Of a stretch of DNA of 64,000 nucleotides, positions 1 to 8,751 are shown one piece after another. Positions within the stretch are counted from its first letter, which is position 1; the number at the start of each line of letters is the position of its first letter. Source of the stretch: Cepaea nemoralis (taxonomy: Eukaryota > Mollusca > Gastropoda > Stylommatophora > Helicidae); NCBI GenBank assembly GCA_014155875.1, contig JACEFZ010026862.1, forward strand, positions 186,001 to 250,000, given 5' to 3'. The translations under genes were made by a program, and so were the position numbers. The notes under the pieces were generated by a model, which was not told where the DNA came from, did not search any database, and was given only the letters and a program-made list of their open reading frames with translations.

Positions 1-531
1 TGAATAAAATATGCACACGTCACATACACGCCCACATGCAACGCTCCGTAAACACACCTACACAAATACTAAATACACAGAACGCATGTAACAACACAAA
101 CATTATAAATGCAACCACTACCCTTTCTGCCTTGTAAACCCCGATACTGTTTACACCTCCCAATCCCACCATCTTGATACTGTTTGTTTGTTGATGCTGC
201 TGCCGCCATCTCCGATCGGTTCAGACATTTTATACTGCCAGTTTCATCATTACCGAGTGGTGGTGATGAAATTGGAGGTTTTAGAGCCGACAGGAGAGGG
301 AGACGGCAGGGGAAATAATATCGGTGCACTATCATCATGCTGTTGTTTCAGTAAGGGGTTACCCTACAACAAATTCAATGTAGAAATGTTAAAATGTATA
401 AAATATTTGTATTTTTTGCGCATATGTCACCTACACGCCCACATGCAACGCTCTGTAAAAACACAAACAATACACTTTGCAACGATTTTAACACTCAATA
501 AAAGATGCTTTTTAAAAAAAAATACATTATT
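1..531 (+). mobile_element. 3' end of a Tx1/L1-like LINE (3' UTR and poly(A))
   Basis: This stretch holds the same 3'-UTR modules as the ends of the LINEs at about 35.5-36.3 kb and 40.9-41.3 kb: a block rich in CACCGAG/TGATGG-type sequence, then a block with GCATATGTCACCTACACG and ATGCAACGCTCTGTAA, then ACACTCAATAAAAG. An AATAAA signal lies at 497-502, followed by an A-rich tail at about 513-522. No coding sequence remains. It is read as the downstream end of a copy that runs in from the left edge of the window. Confidence 0.7.
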
Positions 532-584
532 GTGAGGTTGTGATAGTCACATTATTGTCCGGCCTGTAAAAGGCCAAAGAAGAA

Positions 585-600
585 AAAAAATACATTACTT
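585..600. repeat. Target-site duplication, left copy, of the RPL5 retrocopy
   Basis: AAAAAATACATTACTT is repeated at 931-946, directly flanking the retrocopy. The A-rich start of the right copy merges with the poly(A) tail, so the true TSD may be a few bases shorter. Confidence 0.8.
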
Positions 601-936
601 TTTAGCATTTGATCTGTTTACCTGAGACTGAGCAGAGAAGTTGTAGTGAACACAACACACTTTGATTCTGTCCAAAAATGAGGAAGGATCTGTGCGAGAA
701 GGCCCATGCTGCCATCAGAGCTGACCCAGAAGCCATGACTGCAGTCAAGAAAGAGGTAGAGAAGAAAAGGTGGAACCGTGTGAAACTGTCCAATGCCCAG
801 CGCAAGGCCCGTATTGCACAGAAAAAGGAGGCATTCTTGAAGCCAGTCGAAGACTCTCAACTGACGTTGTTTGACACATACTTTGGTTCAGTGCCATTGA
901 CCTGACTATTAAAACTGAGAAATTCAAAAAAAAAAA
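601..936 (+). pseudogene. RPL5: RPL5 processed pseudogene (5'-truncated retrocopy)
   Basis: An open frame of 75 codons at 678-905 carries the C-terminal tail of 60S ribosomal protein L5 (uL18): HAAIRADP, then KKEVEKKRWNR and AQRKARIAQKKEAFL, which is the basic tail that contacts 5S rRNA in the 60S subunit. Just upstream the D-S-V-Q-K residues expected before this segment are in another frame, so one base is missing near 674-678. The copy has no introns, ends with an ATTAAA-type signal near 907 and an A-run at 926-936. It is flanked by a 16-bp direct repeat, AAAAAATACATTACTT, at 585-600 and 931-946. These are the marks of LINE-made insertion. Only about the last quarter of the protein is present, so it cannot encode L5. 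Confidence 0.88.
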
Positions 937-1140
937 TACATTACTTGGTCGGGCGTCGGCGAGGTTGGGCGAGGAGAGCTCAACATCTCCATCCTTACAA
1001 ACACCTGTTACCACGCTTCCGACCCTCGACAATCACGACTACCCTACACCGCCTGAAGCGCACAGGTCAAACAAAAAGGAATGTGTAAGTAATTATGCTG
1101 AACAGATAACGACCAGCGCCATGACCGGAATAGACAGTGA
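937..1140 (-). mobile_element. 3'-terminal fragment of I-type LINE, family II
   Basis: The sequence matches the 3' ends of the LINE fragments at 6.66-7.34 kb and 54.1-55.7 kb, including GGCGAGGTTGGGCGAG and the block ending GACCGGAATAGACAGTGA. In the sense direction (minus) it ends CCAAGTAATGTA followed by T-rich sequence. Only the 3' UTR is left. The RPL5 retrocopy landed at its 3' end, and at about 1140 it joins the ARPC3 retrocopy abruptly. Confidence 0.75.
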
Positions 1141-1557
1141 GGAATAGAGTGAGGCTGACAGGACACTCATCTACATCACTCTGTACATCAGTGAGTGCCT
1201 TAAGAAGCTACAACGATGCTCATCAAGAAGTCAGGGAGATAAGGAGATGTACACCCTTGGTATCTCCAATTTTCCAACCCCAGGAGAACCAGGGTTTCCA
1301 CTCAATGCCATGTACAGCAAACCAGCCAATAAAGGAGAAGATGATACCATGAGGCAGTATCTCCAACAGCTCAGACAGGAAACAGGGGTGAGACTGCTAG
1401 ACAAAGTCTTTGATCAGAATGATAAACCCAGCAAGTGGTGGCTGTGCTTTGCCAAACGGAGATTTATGGACAAGAGCTTGTCTGCCCCAGGGTTCTGATC
1501 CTTTGTCTTAGAAATTTCGAGAAAGGAGTTGGTATGGTGTTCATGATCTTATCAATT
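1141..1557 (+). pseudogene. ARPC3: ARPC3 retrocopy, 5'-truncated (Arp2/3 complex subunit 3)
   Basis: From 1151 to 1498 a continuous frame of about 115 codons encodes the C-terminal two thirds of ARPC3 (p21-Arc), the Arp2/3 actin-nucleation subunit: [20 protein letters not shown], then [30 protein letters not shown] and KPSKWW, ending KSLSAPGF plus TGA. The usual protein is about 178 residues, so some 60 N-terminal residues are missing. The frame is open but an upstream in-frame TAG at 1145-1147 and the absence of the 5' part make it a pseudogene. No introns are present. Sequence after the stop to about 1557 looks like the start of its 3' UTR, cut off by the 404-bp repeat array. No poly(A) or TSD is visible, so the mechanism is inferred from the lack of introns. 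Confidence 0.85.
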
Positions 1558-1660
1558 ATTGATTATGTGGTTGTTTCGGGATTTGAAATTTAAATATTGA
1601 GCACAACCCACTACTGGCAACGCTGATCGCATTCCGGTATGAACCTAAGGCCTATCCACG

Positions 1661-1730
1661 CCAATATGGAAGCACTAGACTCGAGTTTCGCCCTCATTTG
1701 AGCTCGTCAGTAGTGCACATCCCTGACCGG
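1661..1730 (-). ncRNA. Type I hammerhead ribozyme, monomer 1
   Basis: Read on the minus strand, the core at 1672-1716 has every conserved part: stem I 5' strand GCACTA; CTGACGA; stem II GCTC/GGGC with a 6-nt loop AAATGA (one G-T pair); GAA; stem III ACTCGAGT, which gives 2-3 bp and a very small loop; then C at the cleavage site (GTC) and the stem I 3' strand TAGTGC. The predicted cut is between 1678 and 1677. An outer stem I extension is possible between CCGGT (complement of 1726-1730) and ATTGG (complement of 1661-1665). The weak stem III is like that of animal satellite-DNA and retrozyme hammerheads, which often act as tandem dimers. Confidence 0.85.
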
Positions 1731-2064
1731 ATCCGGAAACAGTCCCGGATCACGCGTGTGAAGCGGGTGTGTAACCACGCGGCACACACTGGACACACCA
1801 AATTATCACAACAGAATACCACAACGCTACCCATCGTAGGCTATGCTCAAGATTGCCCAATCGCCGCGATCGACGTCCGTCAATCGATGGGACCCGAAGG
1901 ATCAGGACTTCTCACTGGCAAGGAACACCAGGCCTCCTGAAATCCAGTGAGCAACAATCAAATTGATTATGTGGTTGTTTCGGGATTTGAAGTTTAACTA
2001 TTGAGCACAACCCACTATTGGCAACGCTGATCGCATTCCGGTATGAACCTAAGGCCTATCCACG

Positions 2065-2134
2065 CCAATATGGAAGCACTAGACTCGAGTTTCGCCCTCA
2101 TTTGAGCTCGTCAGTAGTGCACATCCCTGACCGG
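2065..2134 (-). ncRNA. Type I hammerhead ribozyme, monomer 2
   Basis: The 45-nt core at 2076-2120 is identical to that of monomer 1, including CTGACGA, the 4-bp stem II, GAAA and the GTC cleavage triplet. Predicted cut between 2082 and 2081 on the minus strand. Confidence 0.85.
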
Positions 2135-2468
2135 ATCCGGAAACAGTCCCGGATCATGCGTGTGAAGCGGGTGTGTAACCACGCGGCACACACTGGACAC
2201 ACCAAATTATCACAACAGAATACCACAACGCTACCCATCGTAGGCTATGCTCAAGATTGCCCAATCGCCGCGACCGACGTCCGTCAATCGATGGGACCCG
2301 AACGATCAGGACTTCTCACTGGCAAGGAACACCAGGCCTCCTAAAATCCAGTGAGCAACAATCAAATTGATTATATGGTTGTTTCGGGATTTGAAATTTA
2401 AATATTGAGCACAACCCACTACTGGCAACGCTGATCGCATTCCGGTATGAACCTAAGGCCTATCCACG

Positions 2469-2538
2469 CCAATATGGAAGCACTAGACTCGAGTTTCGCC
2501 CTCATTTGAGCTCGTCAGTAGTGCACATCCCTGACCGG
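2469..2538 (-). ncRNA. Type I hammerhead ribozyme, monomer 3
   Basis: The 45-nt core at 2480-2524 is again unchanged from the other monomers. Predicted cut between 2486 and 2485 on the minus strand. Perfect conservation of this block fits either recent amplification or selection for activity. Confidence 0.85.
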
Positions 2539-2897
2539 ATCCGGAAACAGTCCCGGATCACGCGTGTGAAGCGGGTGTGTAACCACGCGGCACACACTGG
2601 ACACACCAAATTATCACAACAGAATACCACAACGCTACCCATCGTAGGCTATGCTCAAGATTGCCCAATCGCCGCGACCGACGTCCGTCAATCGATGGGA
2701 CCCGAACGATCAGGACTTCTCACTGGCAAGGAACACCAGGCCTCCTAAAATCCAGTGAGCAACAATCAAATTGATTATGTGGTTGTTTCGGGATTTGAAA
2801 TTTAAATATTGAGCACAACCCACTACTGGCAACGCTGATCGCATTCCGGTATGAACCTAAGGCCTATCCACGCCAATATGGAAGCACTAGACTCGAG

Positions 2898-3403
2898 AAT
2901 TGAGCTTGTTTACTAGCAGTTTCTAATTGCATCTTTTTCTCTTCTCTTTCCGCTTGCATCTTTTTATCTTCTCTTTCCGCTTGCATCTTTGTCTCTTCTC
3001 TTTCCGCTTGCATCTTTTTCTCATCTCGTTCCGCTTGCATCTTTTTCTCTTCTCTTTCCACTTGCATCTTTTTCTCTTCTCTTTCCGCTGCCCTATCTTC
3101 TCGTGCTATGTTTTCTAAATGTGTCTTTTGTGCCCATTCTAAAAGTTTATCGGCGGTATAACCTAATTTAACTAATGTTTGACGACTCAATCATGACGTA
3201 GCTATATTTCTGCTGTGTGACCTTGAAGTTTACTGTAACTTAAAATTCCGAAATGGAGCAGAAATGAATCAAATAAACCACTGATCATTTTGTGGCACTA
3301 AAAGGACCAAATGCCATCATAGGGAAACCAATGTGGCACCAGATGATCCCTTGGTAGCGAAAGAGTTAATTCCTAATTCGATGCAGTGTTCTAATGTTGA
3401 CAT
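2898..3403 (-). pseudogene. gag N-terminal fragment with coiled-coil repeats
   Basis: The frame matches the gag N-terminus of LTR-B (GYTADKLLEWAQKTHLENIA followed by a charged region). The charged region has about eight near-identical units of the type MQAEREEKK, predicted to form a long coiled coil. The start codon at 3403-3401 and its first eleven codons are separated from the rest by a ~180-bp insertion (about 3190-3370). The fragment ends inside the 404-bp repeat junction at 2897/2898. Confidence 0.75.
3190..3370. other. Unclassified ~180-bp insertion in gag
   Basis: Alignment by eye to the LTR-B gag start shows that this block is extra. Its plus-strand right end reads GGTAGCGAAAGAGTTAA, which resembles the ends of some piggyBac-type MITEs (TTAACYCTTTCG...). 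I see no matching inverted end on the left, so the class is uncertain. Confidence 0.35.
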
Positions 3404-3569
3404 CTTGTAACTTTAGATAATGTTAAATTTATAGCAATTAAATCCCTTTGGAAAAGTGAGGTGTACAAAAATTGGTTATATCCCTTAATGTTTACATTCA
3501 AACTTTCTAACGAACAAGTTCACATGGTTATTAAATTTGCATATATATATATATATATCAATCAATCAA

Positions 3570-5437
3570 TCATGTGCCATGCCGGAAAGCGTGGGCGGTC
3601 ATGATTCGCCATTTCACTTGATCACCAGAGTCGTGGATCAGCTCAGTGTTCCTGTCTCGTCCATGCCATGTGGCCAAGCCATCCAGGTATTTTCCTCTCG
3701 GTCTTCCTCTTGGTCTGTTCCCTTCGATCTTGCCAGCTGTCACTAAGTTCTCCAGTCCATTTCTTCTCATAACATGTCCAAAAAATTTTGACTGTCTACG
3801 TCTAATTTCTCTAATCAATCTACGATTTTCATTTGTCTCTTGTAGTACTTGGTCATTGGTTTTTCTATCTGTCCATGGTATTCTTTGCATTGTCCTCAGA
3901 AACCACATTTCTGCAGCGATCAGATGTTTTTCAGCTTGACTGCACATTGTCCAAGTTTCACATCCATACAAAATAACAGGCTCTATGTATCCCCTCAACA
4001 CTCTTTTTCTCGTTTCAATTGACATCATTTTATTGGTCAGAATGTTTTTCATCTTGCTAAAGGCTACTTTCGCAATGGCGATTCTTGTTCTAATCTCTTC
4101 AAGGCATCTGCCATCAGATGTTATGACTGTTCCGAGATAATTGAACCGATTCACTTGTTGAAGAATATTCCCATTTACTTGTATATTACATTGTGGTACT
4201 TCGTTCTTCCTAGTGACGACCATAACCTGTGTCTTCCTACAATTTAATTCCAACCCCAGCTGCTCACTGTGTACAACCACAGCGTCTACTAATTGTTGCA
4301 GATCCTGTGCATTGTCTGCAATCAATACTGTATCATCTGCATATCTAATGTTATTTATGTTTCGTCCTCCAATGCTGATTCCATTTAGGTCTTCTACATT
4401 TCTGAAAATATTTTCACTGTATAGGGGAAAAAGATCTGGAGACATTACACATCCCTGCCTAACACCTCTCTTAATAGGTTGGTATTGTCCTACTTCATTA
4501 TCAATTCTTATGGCAGCTTGTTGTTTCCAATATTTGTTTTTTATACGTCTAATGTCTTTCCCATCAATTTGTAGATCTGCAAGCATATCCACAATGTTGA
4601 CATGTCTAACTCTATCAAAAGCCTTTGTGTAGTCAATAAAGCAAAGATGTATATCCTTGTTTACTTCTAAAGCACGTTCAATAACTGTTCGCAGCATATA
4701 CACAGCATTTACTGTACCCTTTCCTTCTACAAAACCACATTGTTCTTCCCTATTTCAGGTTGTATTTTCTTCCTCACTCTTTGCATGATAATTTGTAACA
4801 AAATCTTTGTGATGTGACTCATTATACTAATTGTTCTATGTTGATCACATTCTAAGGTTCCTGATTTCTTTGGGATTGCAATAAATACAGAATTACATAA
4901 TTCAGAAGGTATATCTCCAGTATCATATAATGTGTTCAGCAGTCTAGTGACTTGCTCTAGACCAAATTCTTCTAAAGCTTTAATCATTTCTGTTGTGATG
5001 TTATCTGCACCGGGGGCCTTGCCAGCTTTCATATGCTTAAGAACATTTTGAACCTCCATCTTTAAAATTGCTGGTCCTTCATGATTAAATCTAACAGCAT
5101 ACTGTTCCTCTCTGTTATCATTATACAGGTCTTTCACATAATCTGTCCATACATGTAGAATCTGATCTTTTTCTATTATGATTTTACCATCTTTAGTTTT
5201 TAGACAGCCTGTTGATGTACTTGTTCTTTTATTAGTAAGTTCCTGAATTCTTTTGTGTACTAATTTGGTATTTTGACTGTTGTGTTGTTTTTCAATTTCT
5301 AAGCACTTTTCCTCAAGCCATGATTCTTTTGCCTTCCTACATAATATTCTGACTTGTCTGTGAATTTCTTCATATTTGGCAGGATTATTTTTGTTGAGTC
5401 TTCTTGTTTCCATTAAGTGTAAAATTTCCTCAGTCAT
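3570..5437 (-). pseudogene. LINE ORF2 fragment: reverse transcriptase and C-terminal domain, one frameshift
   Basis: Two open frames, 4727-5437 and 3570-4703 (236 and 377 codons), form one polyprotein. The upstream part covers the linker and RT start (GKAPGADNITTEMIK, FIAIPKKSG). The downstream part carries RT motif A FIDYTKAFDRV (Asp24 of this frame), motif B GVRQGCVMSP and the catalytic YADD at residues 121-124. It continues with the YLGTVITSDGR segment and a C-terminal region GHVMRRNG...GRPRGK. A single extra base near 4735-4745 shifts the frame between the two halves. The endonuclease domain is missing because of 5' truncation. Intact RT motifs with a single lesion suggest a fairly young copy. 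Confidence 0.85.
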
Positions 5438-5445
5438 CCATTTCT

Positions 5446-5446
<1 letters not shown>

Positions 5447-5531
<85 letters not shown>
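5447..5531. repeat. (TA)n microsatellite
   Basis: About 80 bases of uninterrupted TA dinucleotides at the 5' junction of the LINE. Confidence 0.95.
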
Positions 5532-5533
<2 letters not shown>

Positions 5534-5954
5534 TTAATAGCAATACATAGAAAAAATGTTACATCAATGAAAAAAAATGGTGAGTATCGTTTAGGGATAC
5601 AATGAGCATGAAATGGGACTTATCTTATTTACTGGTTTCTTGGCTGTAGTGTTGTTTGGTTCCCCTGTTTTCTCGCCACTGCTGGAGAACAGTTTACAAA
5701 CACACATTCTTTCGCGGAACAATATGATGTTGGAATAAAAAAAAATTAGTAATTGTCACTGTAATTGTCCAGTCATGTCAATGTCAAATTTCATGAACAT
5801 AATTATTTAATACTTTTCTAGAGGGACTACGATAGTTTATGACCAGATAATACGATAGTAGCTACAAAGTTCAACTTTGTTATGTATGAATGTTGATATA
5901 TTTTACTTGGCAAAACCAAGAGCTGTCGGGAAAGTGAAAGCTTGCGCTTGCCAA

Positions 5955-5973
5955 AACCGGCTTGGAGCCCCCA
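5955..5973 (-). other. Primer-binding site of the family-B fragment
   Basis: On the minus strand TGGGGGCTC begins 7 nt inside the LTR end. This matches the 3' end of tRNA-Pro, as in the sister element at 22761. The match decays after nine bases. Confidence 0.55.
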
Positions 5974-5980
5974 AATAGCC

Positions 5981-6507
5981 TGTCAACGTCCTAGATACCT
6001 AGGGGAATGAAACTTGGGTTCATACAGGCAACAACTCCGTTCTGATACTATCTGACATAATTTATTTACAGTAAGCTGGCGAAGAATGGTTTTCGCAGCC
6101 AGCTACGTGGCGAACATGATCATAGGAGTTCACAACACAGCCATCATACATAATCATTACAACAAACTCTATCATCTATCTATGAGTGGGTAACACTCCT
6201 AAATACACTTGTGTACAATCTATCAAGTCCCCCTTAAGTTAAGCCCTGTTGCTTGTTCGATGTCCAGTCGGCGTCTGCCCTCTAACGTGTCTCGGACACG
6301 GGCTGTAACTCTCCTCGAGCTTCTCGTGGAACAGGTCCTGGCACGCGGTCAGCGTGTCCACGGAGCTGTAGGCGAACTGACCTATGCTTCTCGAAGGCTC
6401 TAGATTGTTCGAGCATTCGAGTGTGTCTCCCTTGTATTGGGGTTATGTCCCTTCTCGAGTTCCCTCCTATCTTTATGTTCCTAACGACTCCATGTGAGAC
6501 TCTGACA
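5981..6507 (-). repeat. 5' LTR of the broken family-B element
   Basis: The ends are TGTCAGAGTCTC... and ...GACGTTGACA in the sense direction, the same as the LTRs at 22230 and 28351. Length 527 bp. No partner LTR remains, because the body is truncated at 2898. Confidence 0.8.
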
Positions 6508-6660
6508 CAGAGCAACAACCGTTTGTGATATCAGTTTATCATGAAATTGTTCCTTGAAATTTCCTGCATTTGTTTTTTTCTTGTTTTCTCCATAATCATG
6601 TATTTCTTCTGAATAAATATACTTAATTATCAACAAACAAACAAACAAACAAACAAATAC
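6508..6660. other. Unassigned AT-rich stretch with (CAAA)n
   Basis: No gene seen. It ends in a short (CAAA)n run at about 6631-6657, which is the (TTTG)n tail of the minus-strand LINE that follows. Confidence 0.5.
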
Positions 6661-7345
6661 ATTACTTGGTCGGGCTTTCGGCGAGGTTGGGCGAGGACAG
6701 CTCAACATCTCCATCCTTACAAACACCTGTTACCACGCTTCCGCCCCTCGACAACCACGACTACCCTACACCGCCTGAAGCGGACATGTCAAACAAAAAG
6801 GAATGTGTAAGTAATTATGCTGAACAGATAACGACCAGCGCCATGACCGGAATAGACAGTGATAATATTTCAGTTATCAGTTGGGGTATCTTCATTGCAC
6901 TCCGGACATGTCCATAGGTGCTCAGATCCTCCCCCCCCCCCCCCCCCCCCAGCATATGCATCAGCGTCCGGTGGCTAATAGTGCCAGTTCTGTGTTGGTT
7001 GACGATGCGCCTTGTTTTCCCTATGTACCTCTCGCGTCTGGCCGTGCCGATTCTTACTCCAAAGTCTTTCATCCTGGAGAGCGATGTGGATTCACTGACG
7101 TCAAAGTCCTCTGTTCTCGCCATATCTTTGAGGACGTTAATAACATCGGCACGATCCATGGGCTGGCCATCTACAGGGGGTGCAGAGCCAGCCAGTTTAT
7201 CAGCTCGTTCATTTCCCTCGACTCCCGCATTTCCTGGGACGAAGATGAACGTGACTTTACGGACAACAGATTTCCGCAGCGACTCAGTCCACTGTCTACG
7301 TACAGATCCAGCTTCGACCTTCTGAATCATGCACATTGAATCTGA
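6661..7345 (-). mobile_element. I-type LINE, family II, 5'-truncated fragment
   Basis: Contains the 3' end of the coding region (6815-7336) and the 3' UTR of an RNase-H-bearing LINE. The frame includes FVPGNAGVEGNERADKLAG, the last RNase H motif with its Asp, then the C-terminal tail TGTISHRTLMHML. A run of 20 C at 6931-6950 is read as poly-glycine in the tail and differs in length from the sister copy at 54364 (18 C), so the frame after it is not reliable. The tail of the element is (TTTG)n. Truncation near 7345. Confidence 0.8.
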
Positions 7346-7585
7346 GCACCGGGCATGTGGAATATTTATATAAATAAGTAGACCAACTAGTCACCGGGCA
7401 TCAGGCTTCGAGTTCCAGTCAATGGGGGAAGTGTGTGTGTGTGTGTGCGTCTGTGTGTAGGGGTAGGCCGATGTGAGGGGCGCGAGGGAATAGGCCTCTA
7501 CCTCGAATATTAGCCTTTGCCCCATCAGAGGAAGGCCGCCAACCCAAATGGAGAATGGCGAACCACAAGGTCGATCAAATTTTTT
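7346..7585. other. Unassigned spacer with a motif shared with 15.77 kb
   Basis: No coding region. A short GT-rich run lies at 7431-7448. The segment at about 7551-7580 (AAATGGAGAATGGCGA, then CCACAAGGTCGATCAAA) recurs almost exactly at about 15776-15810, so both are pieces of a dispersed repeat that I cannot classify. Confidence 0.45.
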
Positions 7586-7652
7586 TAACGTTTATTTCAT
7601 GCAAAGCAATGTATATTTACAAGGTGTAATGTGTGTTTCTTTTGTTTGTGTA

Positions 7653-8449
7653 TGTCACACGTTTTCTTGATGATAATATCAATGTTCTTGATGTTCTTTG
7701 CTTGTTATAGTCGTGTGATGGTCGTTGTCTAGGTAACGATGTTCATGGTGTGTCAATTGAGATATCTAACTGTCTCTTAAACCAACTCACCCCCGAAGTG
7801 CACTTTCACCAGTCATGAAACAAGATTCCGTTGGCGCACATAATCATTTATTCCAGAAATAAGACGAACAGACGGAACATATATATATATCCAGAAACAA
7901 TGTACATCCATAGAATATAAATATCCTCCTCACAATTTAACCAGCACACATCAATGCCTTCTCACGGCCTGCTCTTATCTCAATCACAAGACAGGTAATC
8001 CAGCTACTATCCACGGCTGGATCTCCCACAATACAACCCACACATTGGGTTGGAGCCACTGCTCAACTATAGAACCCACTCTGGTTCTAGGCCTACACTC
8101 ACTACAGAACCCACTCTGGGTTCAGGCCTGTCTTCACAACTAGGAGAACAACACAACACGGAGCTCTCTCTCTTAAACGACCTGACTCGCAGTCGGTCTC
8201 TTCTCTCACTCAGACTACCGATCAGTTCGGCATCTACCCATCAACTGTCCTGAAGTCCCTTGACTTCACACAACACACAACTGTCTTTCGACCCATCCCC
8301 CCTGGGGCCACACTCACCCTTCCAATTATTTCTCAGTACTGGCTGTTTTCTCATAGCCAGGTCAGTCGCTTTACTGTCTCCCACTCTCATCTCCATTCTT
8401 CCTCATGCCCGGTCACTCACCTCAATGTCAGTGACCCAGGCTTATGTCA
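7653..8449 (-). repeat. 3' LTR of LTR-A
   Basis: 797 bp. In the sense direction it starts TGACATAAGCC and ends GTGTGACA. It differs from the 5' LTR only by short (AT)n and (CT)n length changes and a few single bases. Confidence 0.9.
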
Positions 8450-8462
8450 TCACCCCCCACTT
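8450..8462 (-). other. Polypurine tract of LTR-A
   Basis: AAGTGGGGGGTGA in the sense direction lies directly next to the 3' LTR, the position expected for the plus-strand primer. Confidence 0.7.
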
Positions 8463-8751
8463 AAAAGAAAACTTCTTTTTCAAATATTGGGAGACTAAAA
8501 CTTACTAAACATGTGACCCAGACATATAGCCTGGGTAGCCCTAAGTATGGCTGCACCTTACTCTAGCTACCACACTACATAATACATCAAATGCTCATAG
8601 TACACTCCTATATTCATCACACATAAATACAACCTTCTATCTTGTGTATCAATGCATACACTAATACAATACATAATAATAATAATACATCATAGAAAAG
8701 CATTATACTTATGTACCCACAGGTCTCTTACTACTTCACGACCACACATTA

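Larger units (their letters stand above)
1558..2897 (-). repeat. Retrozyme-like tandem array, 404-bp monomers with hammerhead ribozymes
   Basis: Three full monomers and one partial repeat head to tail. The ribozyme starts lie at 1672, 2076, 2480 and 2884, so the period is exactly 404 bp, and the monomers differ at only a few positions (for example 1870, 1901, 2156, 2375). Each unit carries a hammerhead motif on the minus strand, which is therefore taken as the sense strand. Unit junctions on the plus strand read AACAATCAAATTGATTATG. Known animal retrozymes are short tandem repeats of a few hundred bases with type I hammerheads that yield small circular RNAs; Penelope-like elements also carry such ribozymes in their terminal repeats. 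No protein-coding capacity is seen: 404 is not a multiple of three and the 80-codon plus-strand frames are by-products. The minus-strand 5' edge (2897) joins a gag fragment and the other edge joins the ARPC3 retrocopy. Confidence 0.85.
3541..5531 (-). mobile_element. 5'-truncated RTE/CR1-type LINE with RT
   Basis: One LINE copy on the minus strand, inserted into the leader of the family-B LTR element. Its 3' end (low coordinate) has a short (ATTG)n tail that runs into (TA)n at 3541-3558, and its 5' side runs into a (TA)n tract at about 5447-5531. The flanking LTR-element leader has GATATATAT at this point, so the AT tracts probably include the target duplication. The clade is not certain; the C-terminal region resembles the endonuclease-reverse transcriptase proteins widely annotated in invertebrates. 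Confidence 0.8.
2898..6507 (-). mobile_element. 5' part of a Ty3/gypsy-like LTR element (family B), broken copy
   Basis: On the minus strand the order is 5' LTR (5981-6507), primer-binding site, untranslated leader and the N-terminus of gag, ending at 2898 where it meets the 404-bp array. The leader and gag start are collinear with the complete LTR-B element at 22.2-28.9 kb; for example TGCCAAGTAAAA downstream of the primer site, CTAAACGATACTCA, and an ATG-TCAACA gag start at 3403. The copy is interrupted by a LINE at about 3541-5531 and by an unexplained ~180-bp segment at about 3190-3370. Everything after the gag N-terminus is gone. Confidence 0.82.

Noticed and set aside
1698..2748. Three near-identical 80-108-codon plus-strand frames in the 404-bp repeats, as a possible small protein family
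   Set aside because: They repeat only because the DNA repeats; the unit length is not a multiple of three, there is no recognisable domain, and the strand is opposite to the ribozyme sense strand.
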